A DNA stretch of 17,045 nucleotides, taken from contig DASCNA010000146.1 in NCBI GenBank assembly GCA_036011305.1, positions 1-17,045 of the forward strand. Direction: 5' to 3'. Below, in pieces: positions 7,258 through 14,708 of this stretch (its first letter is position 1; each line of letters begins with the position of its first letter). The DNA comes from DASCNA01 sp036011305. GTDB lineage: Bacteria > Verrucomicrobiota > Lentisphaeria > Victivallales > GWF2-38-69. A program made the translations under genes and the position numbers. The notes beneath the pieces are model-generated. The model saw only the letters and a list, made by a program, of their open reading frames with translations. It made no database searches and was not told the DNA's origin.

Positions 7258-8583
7258 TTAGCTGTTTACAATATAGCCATTTACAATATTTTCCAAGTAT
7301 TCCTGTCTACCACTTTTTAATGTAGGTTCGCCTTTTTCAAGAATATATTTCTCACATGACTCTAAAGTTTCTGAACCATTCATAATACCAAGTCCAAGAC
7401 CTGATTTAAAACTTGCATATCTTTCATCTACAAAATCATCAAGAACTCCGTCTTCCTGTATTTTTGCAGCAATTTCAAGACCGCGAGCAAAGGTGTCCAT
7501 TCCGCCGATATGTGCATAAAACAGGTCTATACTATCACATGAGCCACGCCTTAATTTGGCATCGAAATTAACTCCTCCTGATTGAATTCCACCCTGTTTC
7601 AATATAATAGAACATGCATATGCTGCAGTATAGAAAGAAGTAGGAAATTGATCAGTATCCCATCCTAAATTAGGATCACCGGTATTTGCATCAAGGCTTC
7701 CAAGTTTACCTTCAGCAGAAGCAACTGTAAGTTCATGTTCAAATGTATGACCGGCCAAAGTTGCATGATTAGCTTCGATATTCAGTTTAAAATAATCCAT
7801 CAGATTATATTTTTTTAGAAAGTTCAATACAGTCGCTGAATCAAAATCATACTGATGTTTTGTAGGTTCTTTTGGTTTAGGTTCAATCAAGAAAGGTCCC
7901 TCAAATCCGATTTTTTCTTTATATTCAACAGCCATTTGGAAAAATTTTGCAAGCTGTTCCTGCTCATGAGAATAATTTGTATTTAGCAAAGTATCGTAAC
8001 CTTCTCGACCTCCCCAGAACACATAGTTTTCTCCGCCAAGAGCATGTGTTGCATCAAGGGCATTTTTAACCTGTGCAGCAGCATATGCCACTACATGTGC
8101 ATCAGGATTTGTTCCTGCTCCGTGAGAAAATCTAGGATGAGAAAAAGCATTTGTAGTTCCCCATAAGAGTTTAACACCTGTTTGCTTCTGATATTCTTTA
8201 GCTATTTCTACGATGGTATTCAAATTATTACATTTTTCAGAAAAAGAATTTCCTGCAGGAGCAATATCAATGTCATGAAAACACCAGTAAGGGTTGCCGA
8301 GTTTAGCAAAAAATTCAAATGCTGCTTCAAGTGCAGCTTTAGCATTGTCCATCTCTGTATTGTAGGAATTCCATTTTCTATCCCAAACAGGTCCACCGAA
8401 AATATCTGCGCCATTTCCTTTAAAAGTATGCCAGAATGCAACAGCAAATCTTAAATGTTCTTTCATCGTTTTGCCATTAATTAATTTACTCTCATCATAA
8501 TATTTAAAGGCTAAAGGATTTGTTGATTTTTTTCCTTCAAATAAAATTGCAGATGTAACCTCTGGAAAAAATGTATTATTCAT
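7258..8583 (-). CDS. xylA: D-xylose isomerase
   Basis: XylA converts D-xylose to D-xylulose (and glucose to fructose in vitro) using two divalent metal ions in a TIM barrel. The protein has 441 residues and the N-terminal extension typical of the longer cluster II enzymes of low-GC Gram-positives, Bacteroides and relatives. Catalytic and metal residues are all present: CFHDIDIAPAG at 101-111 with H103 and D106, WGGREGYDTLLNTN at 190-203, LIEPKPKEPTKHQYD at 232-246 with E234 and K236, NIEANHATLAGHTFEHEL at 268-285 with E270 and H273, LDANTGDPNLGWDTDQFPT at 297-315 with D298, D309 and D311, and FDAKLRRGS from 340 with D341. An AGGGAG ribosome site lies seven bases before the ATG. It is the first gene of a five-gene operon and is divergent from an XRE-PAS regulator. 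Confidence 0.97.
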   Translation of the reverse strand: MNNTFFPEVTSAILFEGKKSTNPLAFKYYDESKLINGKTMKEHLRFAVAFWHTFKGNGADIFGGPVWDRKWNSYNTEMDNAKAALEAAFEFFAKLGNPYWCFHDIDIAPAGNSFSEKCNNLNTIVEIAKEYQKQTGVKLLWGTTNAFSHPRFSHGAGTNPDAHVVAYAAAQVKNALDATHALGGENYVFWGGREGYDTLLNTNYSHEQEQLAKFFQMAVEYKEKIGFEGPFLIEPKPKEPTKHQYDFDSATVLNFLKKYNLMDYFKLNIEANHATLAGHTFEHELTVASAEGKLGSLDANTGDPNLGWDTDQFPTSFYTAAYACSIILKQGGIQSGGVNFDAKLRRGSCDSIDLFYAHIGGMDTFARGLEIAAKIQEDGVLDDFVDERYASFKSGLGLGIMNGSETLESCEKYILEKGEPTLKSGRQEYLENIVNGYIVNS

Positions 8584-8664
8584 TTTTTATCTCCCTTAGT
8601 GTTTATAAATCAGTTATTGTTAATTTCTGTTTAGTTTATCTTATTAAATTTAGTTAATTTTAAG

Positions 8665-8680
8665 TTTAAATTAATTTAAA
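8665..8680. promoter_or_regulatory. perfect 16-bp AT palindrome in the xylA leader, possible operator
   Basis: TTTAAATTAATTTAAA is a perfect palindrome about 80 bp upstream of the xylA ATG and downstream of the candidate xylA promoter. In a region this AT-rich such palindromes can occur by chance. It is flanked by the related heptamer TTTAGTT at 8630 and 8649, so a binding site is possible but unproven. Confidence 0.25.
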
Positions 8681-8704
8681 TAATCCATATTTCTAAATGC
8701 AGAT

Positions 8705-8726
8705 ATTTTATTATTAACAATAAAAT
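8705..8726. repeat. inverted repeat with 8-bp arms at the predicted 5' end of the xyl transcript
   Basis: ATTTTATT (8705-8712) is the exact inverse of AATAAAAT (8719-8726), with a six-base loop. It directly abuts the GTAGAT inverted repeat. If the minus-strand promoter described here is used, the repeat would form a weak A/U hairpin at the very start of the xyl mRNA. Confidence 0.4.
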
Positions 8727-8741
8727 GTAGATTATATCTAC
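8727..8741. promoter_or_regulatory. candidate operator, perfect inverted repeat GTAGAT-N3-ATCTAC
   Basis: GTAGATTATATCTAC has six-base arms that match perfectly around a three-base centre. It lies in the intergenic region shared by xylA and the XRE-PAS gene, and its centre coincides with the TATAAT of a candidate minus-strand promoter, the usual place for a repressor site. It is the most convincing operator in the region because its arms contain G and C in an otherwise AT-only stretch. Confidence 0.5.
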
Positions 8742-8760
8742 TATTATATTTTTATAACAA
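8731..8760 (-). promoter_or_regulatory. candidate sigma70-type promoter of the xylAB operon
   Basis: On the minus strand, TTGTTA (8760-8755) is followed after 18 bases by a perfect TATAAT (8736-8731). Transcription would start near 8724 and give a leader of about 140 bases before the xylA ATG. The -10 box is embedded in the GTAGAT inverted repeat, consistent with repression by a bound regulator. Confidence 0.5.
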
Positions 8761-8793
8761 ATATGTCGACTAAACTTATAGTTAAATTTCATC

Positions 8794-8798
8794 AGGGA
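8794..8798 (+). promoter_or_regulatory. ribosome binding site supporting the internal start of the XRE-PAS gene
   Basis: AGGGA lies six bases before the ATG at 8805. The upstream in-frame ATG at 8763 has no such site and would add 14 residues that do not belong to the helix-turn-helix domain, so 8805 is preferred. Confidence 0.55.
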
Positions 8799-8804
8799 AA
8801 AATA

Positions 8805-10286
8805 ATGAAAATATATAGAGATAAAATAACGCATTTCAGAAAAGCTAAAAAATTAACAATAAACCAGGTTGCAGATTATCTTGGCAAACACCGTTCAACC
8901 ATATCCTACTGGGAGCACGGAAAAAGGCAGCCTGAAAAAACAAGCCTGATAGCATTAGCCTCCTTATATGGAGTAAGTGTCAGTGACATTTCAGATTGCA
9001 AAGGCCTGCCGAATGAAAATGATACAAAAATTACTAAGATTGATATTAGTGAATTAACCAAACAGTTACAAACAAAAGTAAATCAATCTGCAGCCATATC
9101 AAACGTTGAGCACAAATCTGTTAATGCAATATTGAAAGAGACAGAACGTGTCATGTCTGAAAACATAAGATTAAAAAAAGAAAATAGGAGATTAAGCGCT
9201 CAAAACCGGTCAATTAACCAAATTCTATACATTAAAAATAAAAACCGTGTAATCAGAAATGTAAATAATAATTTTCTTTTCTATGTTTCAAAAAATTACA
9301 CTATAGAAGATGTTATTGGATTAAAATCGATTGATATCTTCGGAAGAAAAGAAATTGAAGACATTGTTCCCCTGGAAAACAAGGTATTTGAGACTGGAGT
9401 ACCTATTAGTGACATCAGAGTAAAAATACCGGGCATAGGAGAGACGAAATACGGCCTTATTTCCATAGAACCTATATTTGACGACCTTGACAGTGTTATT
9501 GAAATTGCTGTAAGTATTAAAGATATAACAGATGTTGTAGAAAATATAGAGAGACTTGAGCTTCTTGAAAATGTAATCAACAAACTGGATGACCAAATAT
9601 GGATAATGAGCGATAAACCATATAAATATAAGTTTTTAGGGGTAAATGGTACAGATAAAATATACGGCAGAACTAAAGAAGAATTTAAAACAAATCCACA
9701 GCTGTGGTTTGATCTGATCCAATATGATGACAAAAGAAAATTAAAGATAAATAAAACAAACTGCACCCTCCCGTTAGGTGAACACTCTTTCAGGGTTATA
9801 CACAAAGACGGATCAAACAGATGGATTAAATACAAATCTTTCAAAATATTTGATAAAGATAATAAAGCGATTCTGTACGGCATGAACAATGATATCACAA
9901 ATGAAATAGAAACACATAAAATAATATCTCTGATGGGAGAAAGTATAAATTCTATGAAGGAGGCATTCTGTATACTAAAACCAGTAACGAACGAACATCT
10001 TTTTGTAAACAGATCAAGAGAACTTATATATGGATACCCCTATGAAAAGTTTCAGGATGACGGTTATCATTTCTGGCTGAATACCTGCCTCCACCCCGAT
10101 TATCGTAAAATAGAAAAAACATACAATGACAATACCTCATGGCCAGAGATAAGAACTTTCAGAATTATAAGGCCCGATGGAGAAATACGTATTATTGAAG
10201 CTCGTGCTACCAGAATAATTTATAAAGGTGAAGAATATTTCAGTTTTATTGATAGAGACATAACTGATAAATCTAGAAAGAAATAG
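8805..10286 (+). CDS. XRE-family HTH regulator with three PAS-like domains
   Basis: This 493-residue protein (from the preferred ATG) starts with a Cro/CI-type helix-turn-helix at about residues 6-60, including LTINQVADYLGKHRSTISYW, where the recognition helix is expected. A coiled coil follows at about 103-137 (ERVMSENIRLKKENRRL). Three PAS-like modules come next: about 138-245 (ending SIKDITD), 250-367 (LIQYDDKRK, FRVIHKDGSNRWIKYKS, ending NNDITNE) and 378-490 (NSMKEAFCI, WLNTCLHPDY, FRIIRPDGEIRIIEARAT, ending IDRDITDK). The second and third carry the PAC-like ending in which a PAS core is followed by I-T-[DN]. There is no kinase, GGDEF, phosphatase or membrane segment, so it should be a cytoplasmic DNA-binding sensor. 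It is divergent from xylA and shares a 221-bp control region that contains an inverted repeat, so it is the likely xyl regulator and may regulate itself. Ligands of the PAS modules (small molecule, flavin or haem) are unknown. An ATG at 8763 is the alternative start. Confidence 0.88.
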   Translation: MKIYRDKITHFRKAKKLTINQVADYLGKHRSTISYWEHGKRQPEKTSLIALASLYGVSVSDISDCKGLPNENDTKITKIDISELTKQLQTKVNQSAAISNVEHKSVNAILKETERVMSENIRLKKENRRLSAQNRSINQILYIKNKNRVIRNVNNNFLFYVSKNYTIEDVIGLKSIDIFGRKEIEDIVPLENKVFETGVPISDIRVKIPGIGETKYGLISIEPIFDDLDSVIEIAVSIKDITDVVENIERLELLENVINKLDDQIWIMSDKPYKYKFLGVNGTDKIYGRTKEEFKTNPQLWFDLIQYDDKRKLKINKTNCTLPLGEHSFRVIHKDGSNRWIKYKSFKIFDKDNKAILYGMNNDITNEIETHKIISLMGESINSMKEAFCILKPVTNEHLFVNRSRELIYGYPYEKFQDDGYHFWLNTCLHPDYRKIEKTYNDNTSWPEIRTFRIIRPDGEIRIIEARATRIIYKGEEYFSFIDRDITDKSRKK

Positions 10287-10435
10287 CATAGTCTAACGTT
10301 GAAATAATATATAATTGTTTACATAGACTTCATTATTATTTTTCATTAATAATTAAATATTATTCACTGTTAATATCGATACAAAAAAAGTTATAATTAT
10401 TAATACATTATAGTTTTTGTATTATTGAGATGTTG

Positions 10436-12565
10436 ATGAGTGTAAATAAAAAAATATTATCAATCTTTATCACTATATTTATCATAGTGATTTATCAATC
10501 AAGTTTATTGTACAGTCATACTTCCCATCGTCTCCTACCAGTTTACCGTCATTCGCTAAAATCAACTGATAATACAATAGAACCAAATTACCGTTCAAGC
10601 AGTATGAATTATTATAAAAAATTGAAAAGAGAATTGTTAACTTTACATGAAGCAGAAAAGAATAAAGATATTAAAATCATTAATCATTCCTTAAGAAAAA
10701 TTATTTATTTATACTCGAAATCAAAAAATTATAATAAACTTATTGAATATGCAGAAAAAATGAAAAAATATGGAATAGAATACAATAATAACAGTATGAT
10801 TTTTCATTCTAATTATTCTCTAGGCGAAGCATATTTTCAACTGTATAGACGGACATTAGCACTAGTCAATTTTATTAATGCATTAAAATTTATTCAAGAT
10901 AAATCAATTAACATTTCAAAAGAAAAGGTTACATATTATAAATTTCAGATCTATCAATATATATGTTTTATTTATCAGGACACAAATAATTTTAAAGAAA
11001 GCATATTTTATGCAAAAGCAACTGAAATGATTGCTGAGAAATCAAATATTCCTGAAGCTATATATGCTGCTAAATACAATCTTTCTAATGTTTATTTCGC
11101 CCAAAAAAAATATAAAAAATCAATTAAAATTTTATCTACTGCTTTTTCTGAATATAAATCTCCAAATAGTTGGAATAAATATGTTTACTTTTTATCTTTA
11201 GGAACTGCATATTATAATCTTGAAAAATATAAGCAGGCATTGTTCTATTTAAATAAATGTTTGAAACATAGTTCTTCTGACCGGTATGTACATTGTTTGC
11301 CAATTATTTATATAGGATTAACTTATGTAAAAAAAGGTAATTTGACAAAAGCATACACTTTCCTAATGAAAGCTCAAAAGTTAAATATTTCCCCAATAAA
11401 TAAAGGTTATGCGATAAAAATAGACAAGGGTTTTTATGAATTATTTACAGCAAAACAAAAATTTAAAAAAGCAAATAAATATTTATTGTCTTATGTAAAA
11501 TTAAAAGAAGAAGAAATGAGAAATGTACTAAAGACAAGCAACAGATTACAAAACAATAAATATATTGATACACAAATCCCCATACTTAAAGAAGATATTT
11601 TATATAAAAATAAGAAACTTCATACTGATAACATTTTAAATATACTACTACTCATAATATCCATATTAATATTAGCCCTGTTGGTTTTAGCATCTTTTCT
11701 GTATTTATCTAAAAAGAGACATGGCAAAGAATTAATACTGATAAATAACAGCCTTGAGGATAAAGTTAAAGAAAGGACAAAAGAGCTTAGGATATCTTTC
11801 AGTAAATTAAGAAAGGAAATTGAAACCAGGAAGAAAGTCGAAAACGAGATTAAAATTGCTGCAGAAATTCAAAGGTCTATTCTCCCCAAAATAACATCTA
11901 AATACCAAAAACCAGAATTTACATTATCAGCTGAACTGGAACCGGCTAAAGATGCTGCAGGTGATTTTTACGATTTCTTTTATATGGCGGACGGCAGACT
12001 TGCTTTAATTTTGGCTGATGTTTCGGGAAAAGGAATTACAGCAGCCATATTTATGACATTTGCTAAAACTGTATTAAAGAATATATGTCAAAATGAAAAA
12101 GATCCTTCTGATGCACTCAAAAAGGCAAATAATATATTGGCTACTGATAACGATCAATGCATGTTTGTGACAGTTTTTTTATGCTACTACAACATAGAAA
12201 CAGGTGAAATCATATATGCAAATGCAGGGCATCATGAAGCTGTAATTTTAAATGATAAATCTATTAGCACATTTGGTACTTCTAACAATATGGCTTTAGG
12301 TGTAATGGAAAATGAAGAATACTCATCAGAAAGCAAAAAACTTAGCACCGGAGATTCAATAATCTGCTACACTGACGGCGTGACTGAAGCAATATCCCCT
12401 GAAGTCAAAGAATATGGAGAGAAAAAACTTTATAAATTATTAAAGAAAAATCGAAGCTTAAAACCATCTGAACTTTCAAATGCAATAATCAAAGATGTAA
12501 AAGATTTTGAAGAAAGAAACAGATTTGATGATATCACTGTTCTGATTTTTAAAAGAAATGAATAG
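10436..12565 (+). CDS. TPR-containing membrane receptor with cytoplasmic SpoIIE/RsbU-type PP2C phosphatase (copy 1)
   Basis: This 709-residue protein has an N-terminal hydrophobic segment (4-26), a KSTD...NYRSSSM element near 42-57, degenerate TPR repeats from about 65 to 355, a membrane helix at 399-425, a charged coiled coil at about 428-478 and a SpoIIE/RsbU-type phosphatase at 478-708. Metal-site motifs are intact: GDFYDFF at 509-515, DVSGKG at 528-533, YTDG at 645-648 and FDDIT from 697. The TPR region should lie outside the cytoplasmic membrane and control the inner phosphatase, whose usual substrate is a phosphorylated STAS anti-sigma antagonist; no such partner is in the window. The start at 10436 aligns with the starts of copies 2 and 3; an ATG six bases earlier is possible. 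No Shine-Dalgarno sequence is seen, and the 149-bp gap upstream shows only AT-rich sequence with no promoter I trust. It is the first of three tandem paralogues and probably the first gene of their operon. Confidence 0.88.
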   Translation: MSVNKKILSIFITIFIIVIYQSSLLYSHTSHRLLPVYRHSLKSTDNTIEPNYRSSSMNYYKKLKRELLTLHEAEKNKDIKIINHSLRKIIYLYSKSKNYNKLIEYAEKMKKYGIEYNNNSMIFHSNYSLGEAYFQLYRRTLALVNFINALKFIQDKSINISKEKVTYYKFQIYQYICFIYQDTNNFKESIFYAKATEMIAEKSNIPEAIYAAKYNLSNVYFAQKKYKKSIKILSTAFSEYKSPNSWNKYVYFLSLGTAYYNLEKYKQALFYLNKCLKHSSSDRYVHCLPIIYIGLTYVKKGNLTKAYTFLMKAQKLNISPINKGYAIKIDKGFYELFTAKQKFKKANKYLLSYVKLKEEEMRNVLKTSNRLQNNKYIDTQIPILKEDILYKNKKLHTDNILNILLLIISILILALLVLASFLYLSKKRHGKELILINNSLEDKVKERTKELRISFSKLRKEIETRKKVENEIKIAAEIQRSILPKITSKYQKPEFTLSAELEPAKDAAGDFYDFFYMADGRLALILADVSGKGITAAIFMTFAKTVLKNICQNEKDPSDALKKANNILATDNDQCMFVTVFLCYYNIETGEIIYANAGHHEAVILNDKSISTFGTSNNMALGVMENEEYSSESKKLSTGDSIICYTDGVTEAISPEVKEYGEKKLYKLLKKNRSLKPSELSNAIIKDVKDFEERNRFDDITVLIFKRNE
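12428..12559 (+). repeat. near-identical 132-bp segment shared with 16755-16886 (copy 1 side)
   Basis: The last 132 bases of copy 1 before its final codons match the same stretch of copy 3 with four mismatches by eye (about 97%). The 3' end of the intervening copy 2 is much more diverged. This is the signature of recent gene conversion or unequal recombination between the outer copies. Confidence 0.8.
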
Positions 12566-12582
12566 TATGATATAGCTTGATT

Positions 12583-14691
12583 ATGCAGATAAATAAAAAA
12601 TTATTAATGATTTCCATCCTTTCGTTTATTACTTTTGTTAATTTATCATACGGCCGTGCTTACAATAATCATTACCTTATTCCCCATCATTTGCTGAAAT
12701 CAACTGATAAAAACAAAAACCATACTCTAAAAGTAAACTACTGTTCAAGCAGTATGATCAGCTACAACGAGTTAAAAAAGCAATGTAAATTATTAGCAGA
12801 AGCTGAACAAAGTGAGGATATAAAAGATATAAACAATAGCATGCAAAATATAATTTGGTTATATAATTCATTGGGAAATTATAAAAAAGCACTTGAATAT
12901 TGTAAAAAATTAAAAATGCTTGGCCTCAAATATAAAAATAATGATTTGATTTTTAACTCATATTATTGTACTGGACAAGTATATGGTGTGTTGGATAATT
13001 TAGAATTAGCATTGATCAATTACTTTAAGGCAATAAAATACTCTTCAAATAAGTCAGATCTTGTAAATAATTACTGCAACATAGTTCAGATTTATACAAA
13101 AATAGCTAATTATAAATTAGCCCTATTTTATGCTCAAACAGCTAAAAAAATAGTTAATAAAACAGATAATAATAGCAATAAATATATTGTTCAACGTTTT
13201 ATTGCGAATATTTACTCAGCTCAGAAAAAATATAAAAAAACAATCAAAACTTTAAAGAATGCTTTATCAAACTTTAAAACTACCTATATCTTAAAATTTT
13301 ATTATAATGATTATTGTCGAACGATAGGTACTTCTTACTATAAATTAGGTATTTATGACAAAGCACTGTTTTTTTTAAGGAAATCTATAAATAAAAACAA
13401 TAAACCTTGTCATGAAATGAAAATTATGGGCCGGTTTTGGTTAGGATATGTGTATTTAAAGAAACATGATTATAAAAAAGCATATAAATACTTTAATGAT
13501 GCAAAATTGTTGAATTCAGGAAATGTTCTTTATTTTGTGATGATGATAAATAAAGGTTTTTATGAACTCTATTCCGCAGAAAACAGAATTGATAAAGCAT
13601 ATAAACATCTTGTTATTTATCAAAAAGCTGAAGAACAATACTACAAGAACCGCCTTAAAGCGAGTGCATTGATATCATCAAATAAATATATTAATCAGCA
13701 TGTTTCAATGCTGAAAAAAGATATTCTACAAAAAACTCATACACTGCGTATGGCTAATCTTACAAATACACTATTAATAATTATTTCTGCTTTAGTATTA
13801 GTCCTGGTGATCTTTTTTTTCTTTCTATATATATCTAAGAAGCAACATGGAAGCCGATTAGTACTACTAAATGAAAATCTTGATAATATTGTTATGGAAA
13901 AAACTAAGGAACTTAGGGAATCTTTCAGCAAATTAAGAAATGAAATTGAAGCACGAGAGAAAATTGAAAACGAAATTAAAATTGCTACAGAAATTCAAAA
14001 GTCCATTCTGCCTAATATAACATCTAAATTTATAAGGCCGGAATTTACGTTATATGCAAAAATGGAACCGGGCAAAGACGCACCGGGAGATTTCTACGAT
14101 TTCTTTTATACTGCAGATGGAAAACTTGCAATGATTTTGGCTGATACTTCTGAAACTGGAATTACAGCAGCCTTCTTTATGACATTTGCAAAAACTGCAA
14201 TAAAAAACATATGTCTAAATGAAAAAGATCCCTCTGAAGCTCTCAAAAAGGCTAATAAGATATTGGCTACTGATAATGTCAAATGCATATTTACAACTTT
14301 ATTATTGTTATATTATGATATTGAGACAGGGAATATTAATTTTGCAAATGCAGGTCATCATCCTGCTATTAAATTAGGTGATAAATCTATAAATTCTTTC
14401 GGTTGTTTTTACAATATGGCTTTAGGTGTAATGGGTAATACAACATATAAATCAGGAAATATAAACCTCAAAATAGATGAAACTATTATCTGCTATACAG
14501 ATGGTGTAATTGAAGCTGTATCTCCATCAGATGAGGAATATGGGGAAAAAAGGTTTTATGAATTATTAAAGAAAAATCGAAAACTAACACCATCAGAAAT
14601 TTCATGTAAAATCATCAAAAATGTCAAAAATTTTGAAGATGATAACAGGTGTAGCGATGTTACAATTCTGGCATTCAAAAGAATTAAATAG
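12583..14691 (+). CDS. TPR membrane receptor with degenerate SpoIIE/RsbU-type phosphatase domain (copy 2)
   Basis: This 702-residue paralogue has the same plan: hydrophobic N-terminus (5-26), LKSTD and NYCSSSM elements (about 37-58), TPR repeats to about 350 (for example YKKALEYCKKL and YDKALFFLRKS), a membrane helix at 393-418, a coiled coil and a phosphatase domain at about 468-702. The phosphatase retains GDFYDFF (502-508) and YTDG (638-641). However, the DVSGKG motif of its neighbours reads DTSETG (521-526), and the C-terminal FDDIT reads CSDVT, placing serine at position 691 where an acidic metal ligand is expected. Loss or change of activity is therefore likely, while the reading frame stays open over 702 codons, so it is not a simple pseudogene. 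The ATG at 12583 is preferred over an in-frame TTG at 12577. It begins 17 bp after copy 1 with no Shine-Dalgarno sequence, so translation may be coupled. Confidence 0.87.
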   Translation: MQINKKLLMISILSFITFVNLSYGRAYNNHYLIPHHLLKSTDKNKNHTLKVNYCSSSMISYNELKKQCKLLAEAEQSEDIKDINNSMQNIIWLYNSLGNYKKALEYCKKLKMLGLKYKNNDLIFNSYYCTGQVYGVLDNLELALINYFKAIKYSSNKSDLVNNYCNIVQIYTKIANYKLALFYAQTAKKIVNKTDNNSNKYIVQRFIANIYSAQKKYKKTIKTLKNALSNFKTTYILKFYYNDYCRTIGTSYYKLGIYDKALFFLRKSINKNNKPCHEMKIMGRFWLGYVYLKKHDYKKAYKYFNDAKLLNSGNVLYFVMMINKGFYELYSAENRIDKAYKHLVIYQKAEEQYYKNRLKASALISSNKYINQHVSMLKKDILQKTHTLRMANLTNTLLIIISALVLVLVIFFFFLYISKKQHGSRLVLLNENLDNIVMEKTKELRESFSKLRNEIEAREKIENEIKIATEIQKSILPNITSKFIRPEFTLYAKMEPGKDAPGDFYDFFYTADGKLAMILADTSETGITAAFFMTFAKTAIKNICLNEKDPSEALKKANKILATDNVKCIFTTLLLLYYDIETGNINFANAGHHPAIKLGDKSINSFGCFYNMALGVMGNTTYKSGNINLKIDETIICYTDGVIEAVSPSDEEYGEKRFYELLKKNRKLTPSEISCKIIKNVKNFEDDNRCSDVTILAFKRIK

Positions 14692-14708
14692 TATGGGATT
14701 GATTTATT

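Noticed and set aside
8630..8668. TTTAGTT repeats as a Bacillus-type XylR (ROK) operator
   Set aside because: The known operator is an inverted repeat; here the heptamers are direct copies in AT-rich DNA with no matching opposite half.
8763..8804. Upstream ATG adding 14 residues to the XRE-PAS protein
   Set aside because: No ribosome site precedes it and the extra residues lie outside the helix-turn-helix domain; kept only as an alternative start.
9296..9898. Open frame of 200 codons on the minus strand inside the XRE-PAS gene
   Set aside because: It lies fully antisense to a well-supported PAS-domain gene, has no ribosome site or recognisable motif, and its composition (many serines, leucines and isoleucines) is what the complement of a lysine/aspartate-rich AT gene gives.
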